From RGIG4140 sp045532865 (GTDB lineage Bacteria > Pseudomonadota > Alphaproteobacteria > CAAHEQ01 > UBA3637), in contig JAZSGT010000072.1 of the NCBI GenBank assembly GCA_045532865.1, positions 1 through 18,506 of the forward strand: a stretch of 18,506 nt of DNA, given 5' to 3'. Below the pieces are notes generated by a model, which saw only the letters and a list, made by a program, of their open reading frames with translations, did no database searches and was not told the origin of the DNA. A program made the translations under genes and the position numbers. Positions 1 to 7,377 of this stretch are shown piece after piece; within the stretch, counting starts at the first letter, position 1; each line of letters opens with the position of its first letter.

Positions 1-1
1 T

Positions 2-355
2 TTTATTTCTTTACTTTATCTTTTTAACTCCAACAACAATAGTAAAGATAGCTCATTTTCACATTTGTTTTTTGCACAATATATCCCACTTAAAAATAAA
101 ACAATTAATTGGTCTTTACCTAACACCAATTTTCAATTAAAAAACAATCAATCAGACACAATTAATAATCAAATATCTCCCCAAAAAAAACATTTTATTT
201 CTTTTTCAGGGTGCGATTCTCTCACTCAAAAACCAGATGCATTATCAAAAAAATTAAAAAAAGAACAAAGTGAAAATAACCCAAACACTTCATCATCTTT
301 ATTCCAAAAAATGGGGTGTGGACTTATTCAAACAATCATTCCTTTATCATTTTAA
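2..355 (+). CDS. 3' end of an unidentified reading frame, cut by the window edge
   Basis: The frame starting at base 2 is open from the window edge to a TAA at 353-355, so this may be the C-terminal part (about 117 residues) of a gene that begins further left. No start with a ribosome binding site is visible inside the window; the only internal start-like codon near the beginning is a TTG at 65 with no purine-rich leader. The peptide is rich in Asn, Ser, Lys and Gln, has low complexity, and ends in a short hydrophobic stretch (GLIQTIIPLSF). I recognise no domain. It could also be a chance open frame in AT-rich DNA, so the call is tentative. Confidence 0.4.
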   Translation, partial: FISLLYLFNSNNNSKDSSFSHLFFAQYIPLKNKTINWSLPNTNFQLKNNQSDTINNQISPQKKHFISFSGCDSLTQKPDALSKKLKKEQSENNPNTSSSLFQKMGCGLIQTIIPLSF

Positions 356-453
356 TTTTTTTTGATTTTTTTCATTTTTTTATTGTAATTTAAATATTTT
401 TTTGTTAGAAGAAATATTAGATAGATTTTGTTTGGTTTACAAGGAGAAAAAAT

Positions 454-798
454 ATGAAAAAAACTATACCATTTTTAGTTATTTTAGGATGTTTGGTTGC
501 AGGTGTTGTATACTACTCTCGCGTTAATCACGTAGCAGAACCTTTAGAAATGCAATACACATTACCAAACATTGTTAAGGTTCAACATCCAAGTTGGTTT
601 GGAAATATTGTTAATTTAGGAAACAATCGCGCACAACGCCAAGGACACAGTGACCAAGGAACACTTCAAAATATCAAACCAGGTTCTTTTGAAATCGTTT
701 GGGACAAATGGGATATTGAAATATTTAAATTAAACCCAAAAACAGGTGTTTTCCACTTATTTGACAAAAAGAAAAAACAACAAACTGCAAAAAAATAA
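454..798 (+). CDS. Small membrane-anchored or exported protein of unknown function
   Basis: This is a 114-residue protein starting at ATG 454, six bases after a clear AGGAG. Residues 5-21 (IPFLVILGCLVAGVVYY) form one hydrophobic helix after two lysines, so it is either a signal anchor or an uncleaved signal; no good signal peptidase site or lipobox is seen. The remaining roughly 90 residues would be periplasmic: they include a Trp-containing middle (SFEIVWDKWDIEIFKLNP) and end in a very basic Lys/Gln tail. I do not recognise the family. It stands alone, followed by a strong terminator, and precedes glyQS, which has its own promoter. The ribosome binding site, the signal-like start and the terminator make it a real gene. 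Confidence 0.75.
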   Translation: MKKTIPFLVILGCLVAGVVYYSRVNHVAEPLEMQYTLPNIVKVQHPSWFGNIVNLGNNRAQRQGHSDQGTLQNIKPGSFEIVWDKWDIEIFKLNPKTGVFHLFDKKKKQQTAKK

Positions 799-813
799 TT
801 TAATATTATCTAA

Positions 814-845
814 AAACAGGGCATCTTAGATGCCCTGTTTTTTTG
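814..845 (+). terminator. Rho-independent terminator after the small membrane protein
   Basis: A 12-bp perfect stem (814-825 with 829-840, core ACAGGGCATC / GATGCCCTGT) closes a 3-base loop TTA and runs into a T tract. It lies just after the stop at 798 and upstream of the glyQS promoter. Confidence 0.9.
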
Positions 846-882
846 TTTCAAATAAGTGCTTTAAAAATTTTCATAAAGAGAA

Positions 883-911
883 TTGATTTTTTTTATGTTT
901 TCAGGTATTAT
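883..911 (+). promoter_or_regulatory. Sigma-70-type promoter of glyQS
   Basis: TTGATT (883-888) and TATTAT (906-911) are separated by 17 bases. Transcription would start near 918, giving a leader of about 40 bases before the ATG at 958. This is read by eye from consensus similarity. Confidence 0.6.
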
Positions 912-957
912 GAATCATATTTATTATATTATGTAAATTTTTTAGGAGTATTTTATT

Positions 958-2325
958 ATGCCAGCTACATCTATGGATCAACTTGTTTCTCTTTGTAAAA
1001 GACGTGGATTTATTTTTCAAAATGCAGATATTTATGGTGGTTTACAAGGTGTATATGACTTTGGTCCATTAGGCGTTGAACTTAAAAACAATTTAAAAGC
1101 AGCTTGGTGGCGTTCAATGATTTATGAACGTGATGATGTTGAAGGACTAGACGCTTCTATTTTAACACATCAAAAAGTTCTACATTATAGTGGCCACGAA
1201 GCAACATTTACAGACCCACTCACAGACTGCAAAAAATGCAAAAACAGATTTAGAGCCGATCATATTAAAGATGGGAAATGCCCTAATTGTGGCAGCACAG
1301 ATTTGACAGAACCACGCATGTTCAACCTTATGTTTAAAACAACAGTTGGACCAGTTGAAAATAATGAAAATTACGCTTACTTAAGACCTGAAACAGCTCA
1401 AGCTATTTTCACACAATTTAAGAACGTGGTTGATTCAACTTCTCGCAAAGCACCTTTTGGAATCGCTCAAATCGGAAAAACATTTAGAAATGAAATTACA
1501 CCTCGTAACTTTATTTTCCGTGTCCGTGAATTTGAACAAATGGAGTTAGAATATTTTGTAAAACCAGGAACAGATGAAGAATGGCTTGAAACATGGAAAG
1601 AAGCCAGAATTCAATGGTGGCTTGATCAAGGTCTTAGCAAAGACAAATTAAAAGTCCACACTATTGAAAAAGAAGAACTTGCCCACTATTCCAAAGCAAC
1701 ATATGACTTAGAATATGAATTCCCACATGGGTTAGAAGAACTTGAAGGTATCGCAGACAGAACAGACTACGACCTTGGCAACCATACACGTTATCAATCA
1801 GAATTAAATCTCACATCAACACCTCACACAAACAAGGAAAGTTCAACAAAACTTGCTCTTTTTGATGATGAAACAAAAAAATGGTATGTTCCATTTGTTA
1901 TTGAACCATCTGCAGGTGTCGAACGTGGTGTGTTAGCAGTACTAACAGAAGCTTATAATGAAGAAACATTACCTAATGGTGAAACAAGAACTGTTTTAAA
2001 ATTAAAGAAACACTTGACTCCCGTTAAAGCTGCTGTTATTCCACTCAAACGTAACAATCCACAAATTATGGAGCTTGCAAAAAAAATTAAAAACCAGCTT
2101 TTAAAAACAGGCATTGGTCGCATTATGCTTGAAGATTCCGGAAATATTGGAAAAGCATATCGTCGCCATGATGAAATCGGCACACCATTTTGCATTACTG
2201 TCGACTTTGAAAGTATTGAGCAAGAACCAACAACTGTCACCATCAGAGACAGAGACACAATGGAACAAAAACGTGTTGCCCTTTCTGAATTAGACAATCT
2301 TTTAAAAGAGTACTTTTTAAGATAA
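958..2325 (+). CDS. glyQS: Glycyl-tRNA synthetase, single-chain (alpha2) type
   Basis: This 455-residue class II synthetase charges tRNA-Gly with glycine in the cytoplasm. ATG 958 follows AGGAG after a short spacer. A Zn-knuckle-like insertion carries C91, C94, C108 and C111. Motif 2 is at about 173-200 (GKTFRNEITPRNFIFRVREF), and motif 3 is at 316-329 (EPSAGVERGVLAVL) with its conserved Arg. Residues from about 355 to the end form the HGTP anticodon-binding domain (VIPLKRNN, GRRHDEIGTPF-type segment). This is the homodimeric form known from Gram-positive bacteria, spirochaetes, Bacteroidetes, archaea and eukaryotes. Most Alphaproteobacteria instead use the unrelated tetrameric GlyQ plus GlyS, so this gene suggests replacement by transfer. 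It is monocistronic, with its own promoter and terminator. The identification of the enzyme type is firm. Confidence 0.96.
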   Translation: MPATSMDQLVSLCKRRGFIFQNADIYGGLQGVYDFGPLGVELKNNLKAAWWRSMIYERDDVEGLDASILTHQKVLHYSGHEATFTDPLTDCKKCKNRFRADHIKDGKCPNCGSTDLTEPRMFNLMFKTTVGPVENNENYAYLRPETAQAIFTQFKNVVDSTSRKAPFGIAQIGKTFRNEITPRNFIFRVREFEQMELEYFVKPGTDEEWLETWKEARIQWWLDQGLSKDKLKVHTIEKEELAHYSKATYDLEYEFPHGLEELEGIADRTDYDLGNHTRYQSELNLTSTPHTNKESSTKLALFDDETKKWYVPFVIEPSAGVERGVLAVLTEAYNEETLPNGETRTVLKLKKHLTPVKAAVIPLKRNNPQIMELAKKIKNQLLKTGIGRIMLEDSGNIGKAYRRHDEIGTPFCITVDFESIEQEPTTVTIRDRDTMEQKRVALSELDNLLKEYFLR

Positions 2326-2330
2326 CTTAA

Positions 2331-2356
2331 AGCGCCTAGAAATAGGCGCTTTTTTT
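2331..2356 (+). terminator. Rho-independent terminator of glyQS
   Basis: AGCGCCTA (2331-2338) pairs with TAGGCGCT (2343-2350) around a GAAA tetraloop and is followed by seven Ts. It begins five bases after the glyQS stop. Confidence 0.92.
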
Positions 2357-2387
2357 ATAACAAAATTCTATATTTTTTATAAATTAC

Positions 2388-2418
2388 AAAAAGAAGAGAG
2401 GAAAACCTCTCTTCTTTT
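2388..2418 (-). terminator. Rho-independent terminator of the minus-strand unknown operon
   Basis: A long stem, AAAAGAAGAGAGG with CCTCTCTTCTTTT (13 bp), closes an AAAA loop at 2402-2405. On the minus strand it ends in a T run and lies directly after the stop of the gene at 2429-2773, convergent with the glyQS terminator. Confidence 0.85.
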
Positions 2419-2428
2419 ATTACCTTTT

Positions 2429-2773
2429 TTACATATAAGGCGTAATATCAAAAGGATATTTTTTCACCAATTCAACAATTGCTTCATAATCTTGTTTCAA
2501 TTTCTTAACTCGATAATCAATTTCAACAATATATGCCTTATCAATCCCATCTAATCTTTCTTTGATTTTTTCAGGTATAAAATCCAAAATCACAACATCT
2601 GTTTTGGATCGATATAACAATGCATGATCTCCCCCATCATACAACAAAACAGGATCAATCGGATCTTCATCTTTAACAGAAATTGCAAAAATTAATTCTT
2701 CCTCTGTTGTTGGCAAAATAACATATGCCTCTTCTTTTTCAACTAAAAGGTCTCCATTTTTATTTTCACTCAT
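2429..2773 (-). CDS. Small acidic protein of unknown function, second gene of a pair
   Basis: This is a 114-residue cytoplasmic protein with no signal or membrane segment. The N-terminal half is strongly acidic (EEAYVILPTTEEELIFAI, SVKDEDPIDPVLLYDGG), with alternating hydrophobic residues that suggest beta strands. The C-terminal part (about 68-105) looks helical and charged and may form a short coiled coil. I recognise no family. Its ATG (2771-2773) lies five bases after the stop of the upstream gene (2779-2994), and an AGG-containing stretch overlapping that stop serves as the ribosome binding site, so the two are translated from one message. It ends at a strong terminator. Function cannot be assigned; a pair of small soluble partners is only a possibility. 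Confidence 0.75.
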   Translation of the reverse strand: MSENKNGDLLVEKEEAYVILPTTEEELIFAISVKDEDPIDPVLLYDGGDHALLYRSKTDVVILDFIPEKIKERLDGIDKAYIVEIDYRVKKLKQDYEAIVELVKKYPFDITPYM

Positions 2774-2778
2774 GCGTG

Positions 2779-2994
2779 TTACCTGCCTTCAGATTGCAAT
2801 GCACGAAAATCAATATTTGTTTTTGTATTTGATTTTACTTGCATCATATCCACATTTTGAAGAGCTTCTCCACCAAAAAAAACTTCCCCTTTTAACTCAT
2901 GATTTTGAGCGCATAAAGCATATGAATCGTGTGCCAAGGAATAAGCAAAATCTCTTCTTCCATCATCTTGGGCTTGTTTTAAAACTTCATTCAT
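2779..2994 (-). CDS. Small protein of unknown function, first gene of a pair
   Basis: This is a 71-residue soluble protein. The start is well supported: the minus strand reads AGGAGGT, then four bases, then ATG at 2992-2994. The N-terminal part (NEVLKQAQDDGRRDFAYSLA) is probably helical; the middle has FFGGEAL; the tail is polar and ends in ALQSEGR. One cysteine is present. I recognise no domain. It has its own promoter in the gap after xerC and is followed, five bases after its stop, by the 114-residue acidic gene. The opposite strand is also open here (2772-3287), but that frame runs into xerC and has no ribosome binding site, so I prefer this one. Confidence 0.7.
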   Translation of the reverse strand: MNEVLKQAQDDGRRDFAYSLAHDSYALCAQNHELKGEVFFGGEALQNVDMMQVKSNTKTNIDFRALQSEGR

Positions 2995-3028
2995 TGATAC
3001 CTCCTATTTTTTTTATAATATGGATTAA

Positions 3029-3057
3029 CTGTACCACAATTCAAATTCAAGGTCAAA
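3029..3057 (-). promoter_or_regulatory. Sigma-70-type promoter of the unknown two-gene operon
   Basis: On the minus strand TTGACC (3052-3057) and TACAGT (3029-3034) are 17 bases apart. The transcript would begin near 3022, about 28 bases before the ATG at 2994. The promoter lies just past the xerC stop, so the pair can be expressed independently of xerC. Confidence 0.6.
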
Positions 3058-3076
3058 TTAAAATACACTATTTTTA

Positions 3077-4030
3077 TTATTTTTTTAACCGTGCACGAGG
3101 ATGTGCCTTTTCATACACATGTATCAACTGTTCACGTGTAATTTCAGTATATCTTTGCGTTGCAGATAATGAGGAATGGCCCAACAATTCTTGTACCGTT
3201 CTTAAGTCACCACCACCTTGCAACAAATGTGTTGCAAAACTATGCCTTAAAGCATGTGGAGTAACAGATTCTGGCAAGTTTAAATAATTTCTAATTACAC
3301 GCACATTTCTTTGAACAACACCTGCATTTAATCGATCACCTCTCGTTCCCACAAAAAGAGGAGCGTTTGAACTTGAGCAAGGGTGATGTTTCAAATATTC
3401 TTTAACACTTTTTTTCACCATTGGTAACAAGGGAACAACGCGCTCTTTATTTCCTTTTCCTAACAAAGTAAATGCATCCCTGTCCAACGGAAAATCTTTT
3501 ACATTTAAAGACAACGCTTCATTAATACGAAGTCCACATCCATAAAGCAACATATACAATGCTGTATCTCTTTTTTCTTGAAATGAATCTTTTGCAACCA
3601 TTTTAACAGCATCCAAAAAAGAAAAAGCATCACTTACAGACAATGGCTTGGGCAAAATTTTCCTTCTGTTCCCTGTTTTTATTGTTGAAATCGATTGATT
3701 TTCAAATAATTCTTTTCGAGCTCCATATTTAAAAAAATTACGAAGCGTAGACATTCCTCTTGCAATACTCGACCTCGAAACATTATGTTCACTTCGCCAC
3801 ACCAAAAAAGAACGAAAATCTGTGACAGTTAATTTTTTAAGCATTGCCACATCAATTTCTTTTTCAAAAAACTCATTCAAAAAGTGAAAAAATTCTTTTA
3901 TATCAATCAAATATGAATCAACCGTTTTTGAGGAAAGGCGTCGTTCATAACTTAAACTTTTTTGCCATGAAGAAATAATATCTTTTAATTTTGGCGAAAC
4001 CGTTAAAGATAAAGGCTTGTATTCTTCCAT
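3077..4030 (-). CDS. xerC: Tyrosine recombinase XerC
   Basis: This 317-residue site-specific recombinase resolves chromosome dimers at dif, normally together with XerD and under FtsK control. The N-terminal SAM-like DNA-binding domain covers about residues 16-108. The catalytic domain shows the whole active set: R168 (CGLRINEAL), a Lys in GKGNKER (192-197), H259 and R262 (HALRHSFATHLL), H285 (LLGHSSL) and the nucleophile Y294 (TQRYTEI). Length is normal for the family. The ATG at 4028-4030 has only a distant AAGGA, so the exact start is not certain. It is divergent from priA across a 53-base gap, an association also seen in other Alphaproteobacteria as far as I recall. XerC rather than XerD is chosen on overall look and context; the two are hard to tell apart by eye. 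Confidence 0.88.
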   Translation of the reverse strand: MEEYKPLSLTVSPKLKDIISSWQKSLSYERRLSSKTVDSYLIDIKEFFHFLNEFFEKEIDVAMLKKLTVTDFRSFLVWRSEHNVSRSSIARGMSTLRNFFKYGARKELFENQSISTIKTGNRRKILPKPLSVSDAFSFLDAVKMVAKDSFQEKRDTALYMLLYGCGLRINEALSLNVKDFPLDRDAFTLLGKGNKERVVPLLPMVKKSVKEYLKHHPCSSSNAPLFVGTRGDRLNAGVVQRNVRVIRNYLNLPESVTPHALRHSFATHLLQGGGDLRTVQELLGHSSLSATQRYTEITREQLIHVYEKAHPRARLKK

Positions 4031-4083
4031 AATTTTATGTATCCTTACATCTGTTTTTTTAAGTATACAAGGTTACATTAAAA

Positions 4084-6042
4084 ATGCAACAAATATCTGT
4101 TTTATTTCCAACACCTCTTGGTTGTTATGATTATTTAAGCAATTCTGAACTACCCATTGGGACTTTTGTATTAGCCCCGTTTGGGCGAAAAAAATTAATT
4201 GGTATTGTATGGGATAAAGAAGCAAACACACATATTGATAAAAGCAAAATAAAAGAGATATTAGAAGTTCTACCCTATCAACCTCTTCCTTTTGAAACAA
4301 TCCAATTCGTCAACTGGGTCAGTTCCTATACATTAGCACCCTTAGGAGCTGTTTTAAAAATGGCGCTATTAACCGATTTCGAAAAACCAAGCAAAAAACC
4401 TCTCACATTTCAAAATCCAAATCCAACTCATATTTCTTTAACATTTTCTCAAGCACAACAAAACGCTGTACAAATTATGACTAACCAATTAGAAAAAGGG
4501 TTTAGTGTCTCACTTTTAGATGGCGTAACAGGATCTGGAAAAACAGAGGTTTACTTCGAAGCACTTGCTAAAGCTCTTGAAAAAGAAGGACAAATTTTAG
4601 TTTTACTTCCAGAAATTACCCTAACAACAGCATGGCTTGAACGATTTCAAAAACGATTTGGTGTTAAACCAGCACTGTGGCATTCTGGCATCACACAAAA
4701 ACAACGAAGAGACACTTGGAATGCAATTTTAAAAGGTGAAGCCAAAGTTATCGTTGGAGCTAGATCAGCGCTTTTTTTACCCTATCAAAAATTAAATCTT
4801 ATCATTGTAGATGAGGAGCATGATTCCTCATTTAAACAAGAAGATGGCGTACTCTATCAAGCAAGAGACATGGCTGTTGTTCGTGCAAAAATTGCAAAAT
4901 GTCCCATTGTTCTGGCCTCTGCAACACCAAGCATTGAATCCTATTGCAATGTGTTAGCTGGAAAATATATTCATATTGAATTGCCAGAAAGATTCGCAGG
5001 CTCTTGTTTGCCAGATATTCGACTGGTCGATATGCGCAAAAAAGAAAAAGGGCCTATTCGTTTTATTTCACCGGAATTGCAACTTCTCATACGTGAAAAT
5101 CTTCATAAAAAGGAACAAACTCTTTTGTTTTTAAACAGAAGAGGATACGCTCCTCTTCTTCTTTGCAGATCGTGTGGTGAACGGATTAAGTGTCCACACT
5201 GCACAGCATGGCTCGTTGAACACAGAAAGAAAAACATTTTGCAATGCCACCATTGTGGATATGTAATGCGTATCCCCAAAAAATGCCCCACCTGCGAGCA
5301 AGAAGAAACACTTGTTTCTTGTGGGCCAGGAGTTGAAAGAATACATGAAGAAGCACATCAACTTTTTCCTGAAGCAACCCTTAGCATGGTTACATCTGAT
5401 ACTTTAAATAATCCAAAAGAATTCGCTTCTTTGTTAGAAAAAATCAAAAACAATGAAATTGATATTCTGATTGGAACTCAAATTCTTGCAAAAGGGCACC
5501 ATTTTTCAAACCTTACACTCGTTGGTGTAATTGATGCAGACATGGGTTTATCTGGTGGTGATTTAAGAGCTGGTGAACGAACATTTCAACTGTTGCACCA
5601 AGTAACTGGGCGTGCTGGACGTGAGCAAAAAAAAGGAACTGCTGTTTTACAAACATATGTACCTGATAATCTTGTCATTCAATCTCTTCAAAAAAATGAT
5701 AAAAATACCTTTATTCAAGAAGAAATAGCAACCAGACAAATCTTAAGTATGCCCCCTTTTGGACAACTTGCAGCCATTATTTTAAGTGGAAAAAATGAGC
5801 AGCTTGTTGTTGAAGTAGGCAAAAAAATTGTTTCAACAGCACCTTTTTTAGAAGGCTTAGATGTTCTTGGACCAACCCCTGCTCCTTTAGCACTATTAAG
5901 AGGAAAATTCAGATATCGCCTACTCATCAAAGCAACAAAAGATGTCAAACTTCAAAACATTTTAAACATATGGCTTTCCAAAGTCCCCATTCATTCAAGT
6001 GTATCCGTTCGTGTTGATATAAACCCCTATAGCTTTTTTTAA
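4084..6042 (+). CDS. priA: Primosomal protein N' (PriA), replication-restart helicase
   Basis: This 652-residue superfamily 2 DNA helicase recognises stalled forks and reloads the replisome. The N-terminal 3'-DNA-binding domain covers about residues 1-100. Walker A is GVTGSGKT (147-154) and the Walker B box is DEEH (243-246). Eight zinc-binding cysteines lie in four CxxC-type pairs (361/364, 370/373, 388/391, 401/404). The helicase motif VI is QVTGRAGR (506-513), and the usual C-terminal domain follows. All expected motifs are present. ATG 4084 has only a weak upstream GG, and the 53-base gap shared with xerC holds a TATACA at 4064-4069 but no convincing -35 box, so the promoter is unresolved. 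The small membrane protein gene follows after 9 bases. Confidence 0.96.
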   Translation: MQQISVLFPTPLGCYDYLSNSELPIGTFVLAPFGRKKLIGIVWDKEANTHIDKSKIKEILEVLPYQPLPFETIQFVNWVSSYTLAPLGAVLKMALLTDFEKPSKKPLTFQNPNPTHISLTFSQAQQNAVQIMTNQLEKGFSVSLLDGVTGSGKTEVYFEALAKALEKEGQILVLLPEITLTTAWLERFQKRFGVKPALWHSGITQKQRRDTWNAILKGEAKVIVGARSALFLPYQKLNLIIVDEEHDSSFKQEDGVLYQARDMAVVRAKIAKCPIVLASATPSIESYCNVLAGKYIHIELPERFAGSCLPDIRLVDMRKKEKGPIRFISPELQLLIRENLHKKEQTLLFLNRRGYAPLLLCRSCGERIKCPHCTAWLVEHRKKNILQCHHCGYVMRIPKKCPTCEQEETLVSCGPGVERIHEEAHQLFPEATLSMVTSDTLNNPKEFASLLEKIKNNEIDILIGTQILAKGHHFSNLTLVGVIDADMGLSGGDLRAGERTFQLLHQVTGRAGREQKKGTAVLQTYVPDNLVIQSLQKNDKNTFIQEEIATRQILSMPPFGQLAAIILSGKNEQLVVEVGKKIVSTAPFLEGLDVLGPTPAPLALLRGKFRYRLLIKATKDVKLQNILNIWLSKVPIHSSVSVRVDINPYSFF

Positions 6043-6051
6043 GGAATAAAA

Positions 6052-6543
6052 ATGAATACATTTAATTTTAATACAAACACATCATTCAAAGACAAAATGC
6101 TTCGGTTATTCAAAGCTGCATTACCCTCTTTTATAAAATACAGTTTTTTATCTGGATTTGTTTTTCTTGTTAAAATAAATCTTCACCAATTTTTTTACAC
6201 TTATTTTGACTTACCATTAGAGAAGAAAAAAGCATCCATTCTTCAAGAATATACAAACAAAGCAAGTGAAAACTTATCGCTTCTTTCACCAAGTAAAATA
6301 TCTGAATATATTTCTTCACTCACAAATTCAACATTTGTCTCTGCAAAAGTTTCCACTTTAGAAAAAACCATCAATTTATTAACATTTTTTTTTGACACAG
6401 TTTTACTTTTTATTTTGATTTATTTCGCATATAAATTCATCACAACCAGTCTTGAAAATTATAAAGAAAAAGAAAGAGAAAACGATATTGCAAATTTAGT
6501 TGTTGAAAAACTTCTTCCCCACCTAAAAAACATGTCAAAATAA
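6052..6543 (+). CDS. Two-helix inner-membrane protein of unknown function
   Basis: This 163-residue protein starts at ATG 6052. The AAGGA that acts as its ribosome binding site overlaps the priA stop codon, so it is in an operon with priA and probably coupled to it. Hydrophobic segments lie at about 25-40 (PSFIKYSFLSGFVFLV) and 107-130 (containing FFFDTVLLFILIYFAY). The roughly 65 residues between are hydrophilic and Ser/Lys rich, and the C-terminal 30 residues are a charged helix. With positive residues at both ends, both termini are likely cytoplasmic with the loop in the periplasm. I recognise no family, and there is no terminator between it and the rpsF leader. Confidence 0.75.
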   Translation: MNTFNFNTNTSFKDKMLRLFKAALPSFIKYSFLSGFVFLVKINLHQFFYTYFDLPLEKKKASILQEYTNKASENLSLLSPSKISEYISSLTNSTFVSAKVSTLEKTINLLTFFFDTVLLFILIYFAYKFITTSLENYKEKERENDIANLVVEKLLPHLKNMSK

Positions 6544-6602
6544 CTTTGTTTTACAAAACAACATATTTAAATGGACAAAAAAGCTTAAAAGAGAAAAAAC
6601 AC

Positions 6603-6631
6603 TTGATTTTTTAAAAAAATTCCTGTATATT
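6603..6631 (+). promoter_or_regulatory. Sigma-70-type promoter of the rpsF operon
   Basis: TTGATT (6603-6608) and TATATT (6626-6631) are exactly 17 bases apart. Transcription from about 6638 gives a leader of roughly 115 bases before rpsF, unusually long compared with the other genes here. Confidence 0.65.
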
Positions 6632-6642
6632 GTCAAAGCTTT

Positions 6643-6715
6643 CCGATTATCCTTGCTCTCTTGCTATCGGACGGGGGCTATGTTTCAAGCAACTATCCAT
6701 TCGGGATATTTGTTT
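6643..6715 (+). promoter_or_regulatory. Structured 5' leader of rpsF, possible S6:S18 autoregulatory site
   Basis: Two hairpins can be drawn by eye. The first pairs CCGAT (6643-6647) with ATCGG (6666-6670). The second pairs 6687-6698 with 6704-6715, with the core TATCC / GGATA around ATTCG and one mismatch. TTGCT (6661-6665) could instead pair with AGCAA (6688-6692), so the two forms may be mutually exclusive. In several bacteria the S6:S18 complex binds a leader hairpin bearing an exposed CCG to control this operon. The exposed-CCG architecture is not clearly seen here, so the assignment is inference from position, length and pairing. Confidence 0.4.
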
Positions 6716-6752
6716 TAACCGAAACGAGAAAAACCATAAGGAGAAATTATAA

Positions 6753-7133
6753 ATGCCTTTTTATGAACACGTATTTATTGCCAGACAAGATTTAACACCT
6801 GCAAAAGTTAATGAATTGACAGACAAATATGCATCAGTTGTTGAATCTATGGGTGGTAAAGTTTCAAAACGCGAAAATTGGGGTTTACGCAATTTAGCTT
6901 ACAAAATTCAAAAAAACCGTAAAGGTTATTACATGTTAATGAACATTGACGCTCCAGCAGATGCTATCATTGAAATGGAACGTTTGATGCGTCTTGATGA
7001 AAACTTGATTCGTTATTTAACAATCAAAGTTGAAGAATTAGAAGAAGGTCCATCAGTTATGATGGAAGCTAAATCTAGAAAATTCAAAACTGAAGAAAAA
7101 TACGACATTGAAATTTCAGAAGGAGATATGTAA
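6753..7133 (+). CDS. rpsF: 30S ribosomal protein S6
   Basis: This 126-residue protein of the small-subunit platform pairs with S18 on 16S rRNA. The start (MPFYEHVFIARQDL) has AAGGAG 8 bases upstream. Typical S6 segments are seen: an opening strand with an acidic and aromatic pattern, NWGLRNLAYKIQKNRKGYY (about 48-66), and LMRLDENLIRYLTIKVE (about 87-103). The tail after about 105 is charged and extends past the globular core, as in many S6 proteins. It is the first gene of the conserved rpsF-rpsR-rplI operon and overlaps rpsR by one base (TAATG). Confidence 0.97.
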   Translation: MPFYEHVFIARQDLTPAKVNELTDKYASVVESMGGKVSKRENWGLRNLAYKIQKNRKGYYMLMNIDAPADAIIEMERLMRLDENLIRYLTIKVEELEEGPSVMMEAKSRKFKTEEKYDIEISEGDM

Positions 7134-7366
7134 TGGCTGATATTAAAGGTTCATTCTTTCATCATAAAAAGTCTTGTCCATTCTGTGGCGAAAACGCACA
7201 AAAAATCGACTATAAAGACATCAAACAATTAAGCCGCCATATTTCAGAACGTGGTAAAGTTGTTCCTGCTCGTGTTTCAGCAACATGCGCAAAACACCAA
7301 CGCGAATTGTCAAAAGCAATTAAACGCGCTCGTTTCTTGGCGTTATTACCATTCGTTGCAGAATAA
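7133..7366 (+). CDS. rpsR: 30S ribosomal protein S18
   Basis: This 77-residue protein binds with S6 to the platform of the small subunit. Recognisable segments are KKSCPFCGEN (14-23), YKDIKQLSRHISERGKVVPARV and KRARFLALLPFV near the end. A CxxC pair and a third Cys (ATCAKHQ) are present, a form seen in zinc-type S18 proteins. The ATG overlaps the rpsF stop by one base, and AGGAG within the last rpsF codons serves as its ribosome binding site, so translation is coupled. rplI follows after 11 bases. Confidence 0.97.
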   Translation: MADIKGSFFHHKKSCPFCGENAQKIDYKDIKQLSRHISERGKVVPARVSATCAKHQRELSKAIKRARFLALLPFVAE

Positions 7367-7377
7367 GGAGAATAAAG

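Noticed and set aside
1953..2297. Long open frame on the minus strand inside glyQS
   Set aside because: It lies antisense to the conserved anticodon-binding domain of GlyRS and has no ribosome binding site.
2772..3287. Plus-strand open frame of 171 residues
   Set aside because: It overlaps the unknown operon and runs antisense into the catalytic end of xerC. The residue pattern is poor and no ribosome binding site is present.
6543..6560. TTGTTTT/AAAACAA dyad after the small membrane gene
   Set aside because: It is all AT-type pairing with a tiny loop and no following T tract, so it is not a convincing terminator.
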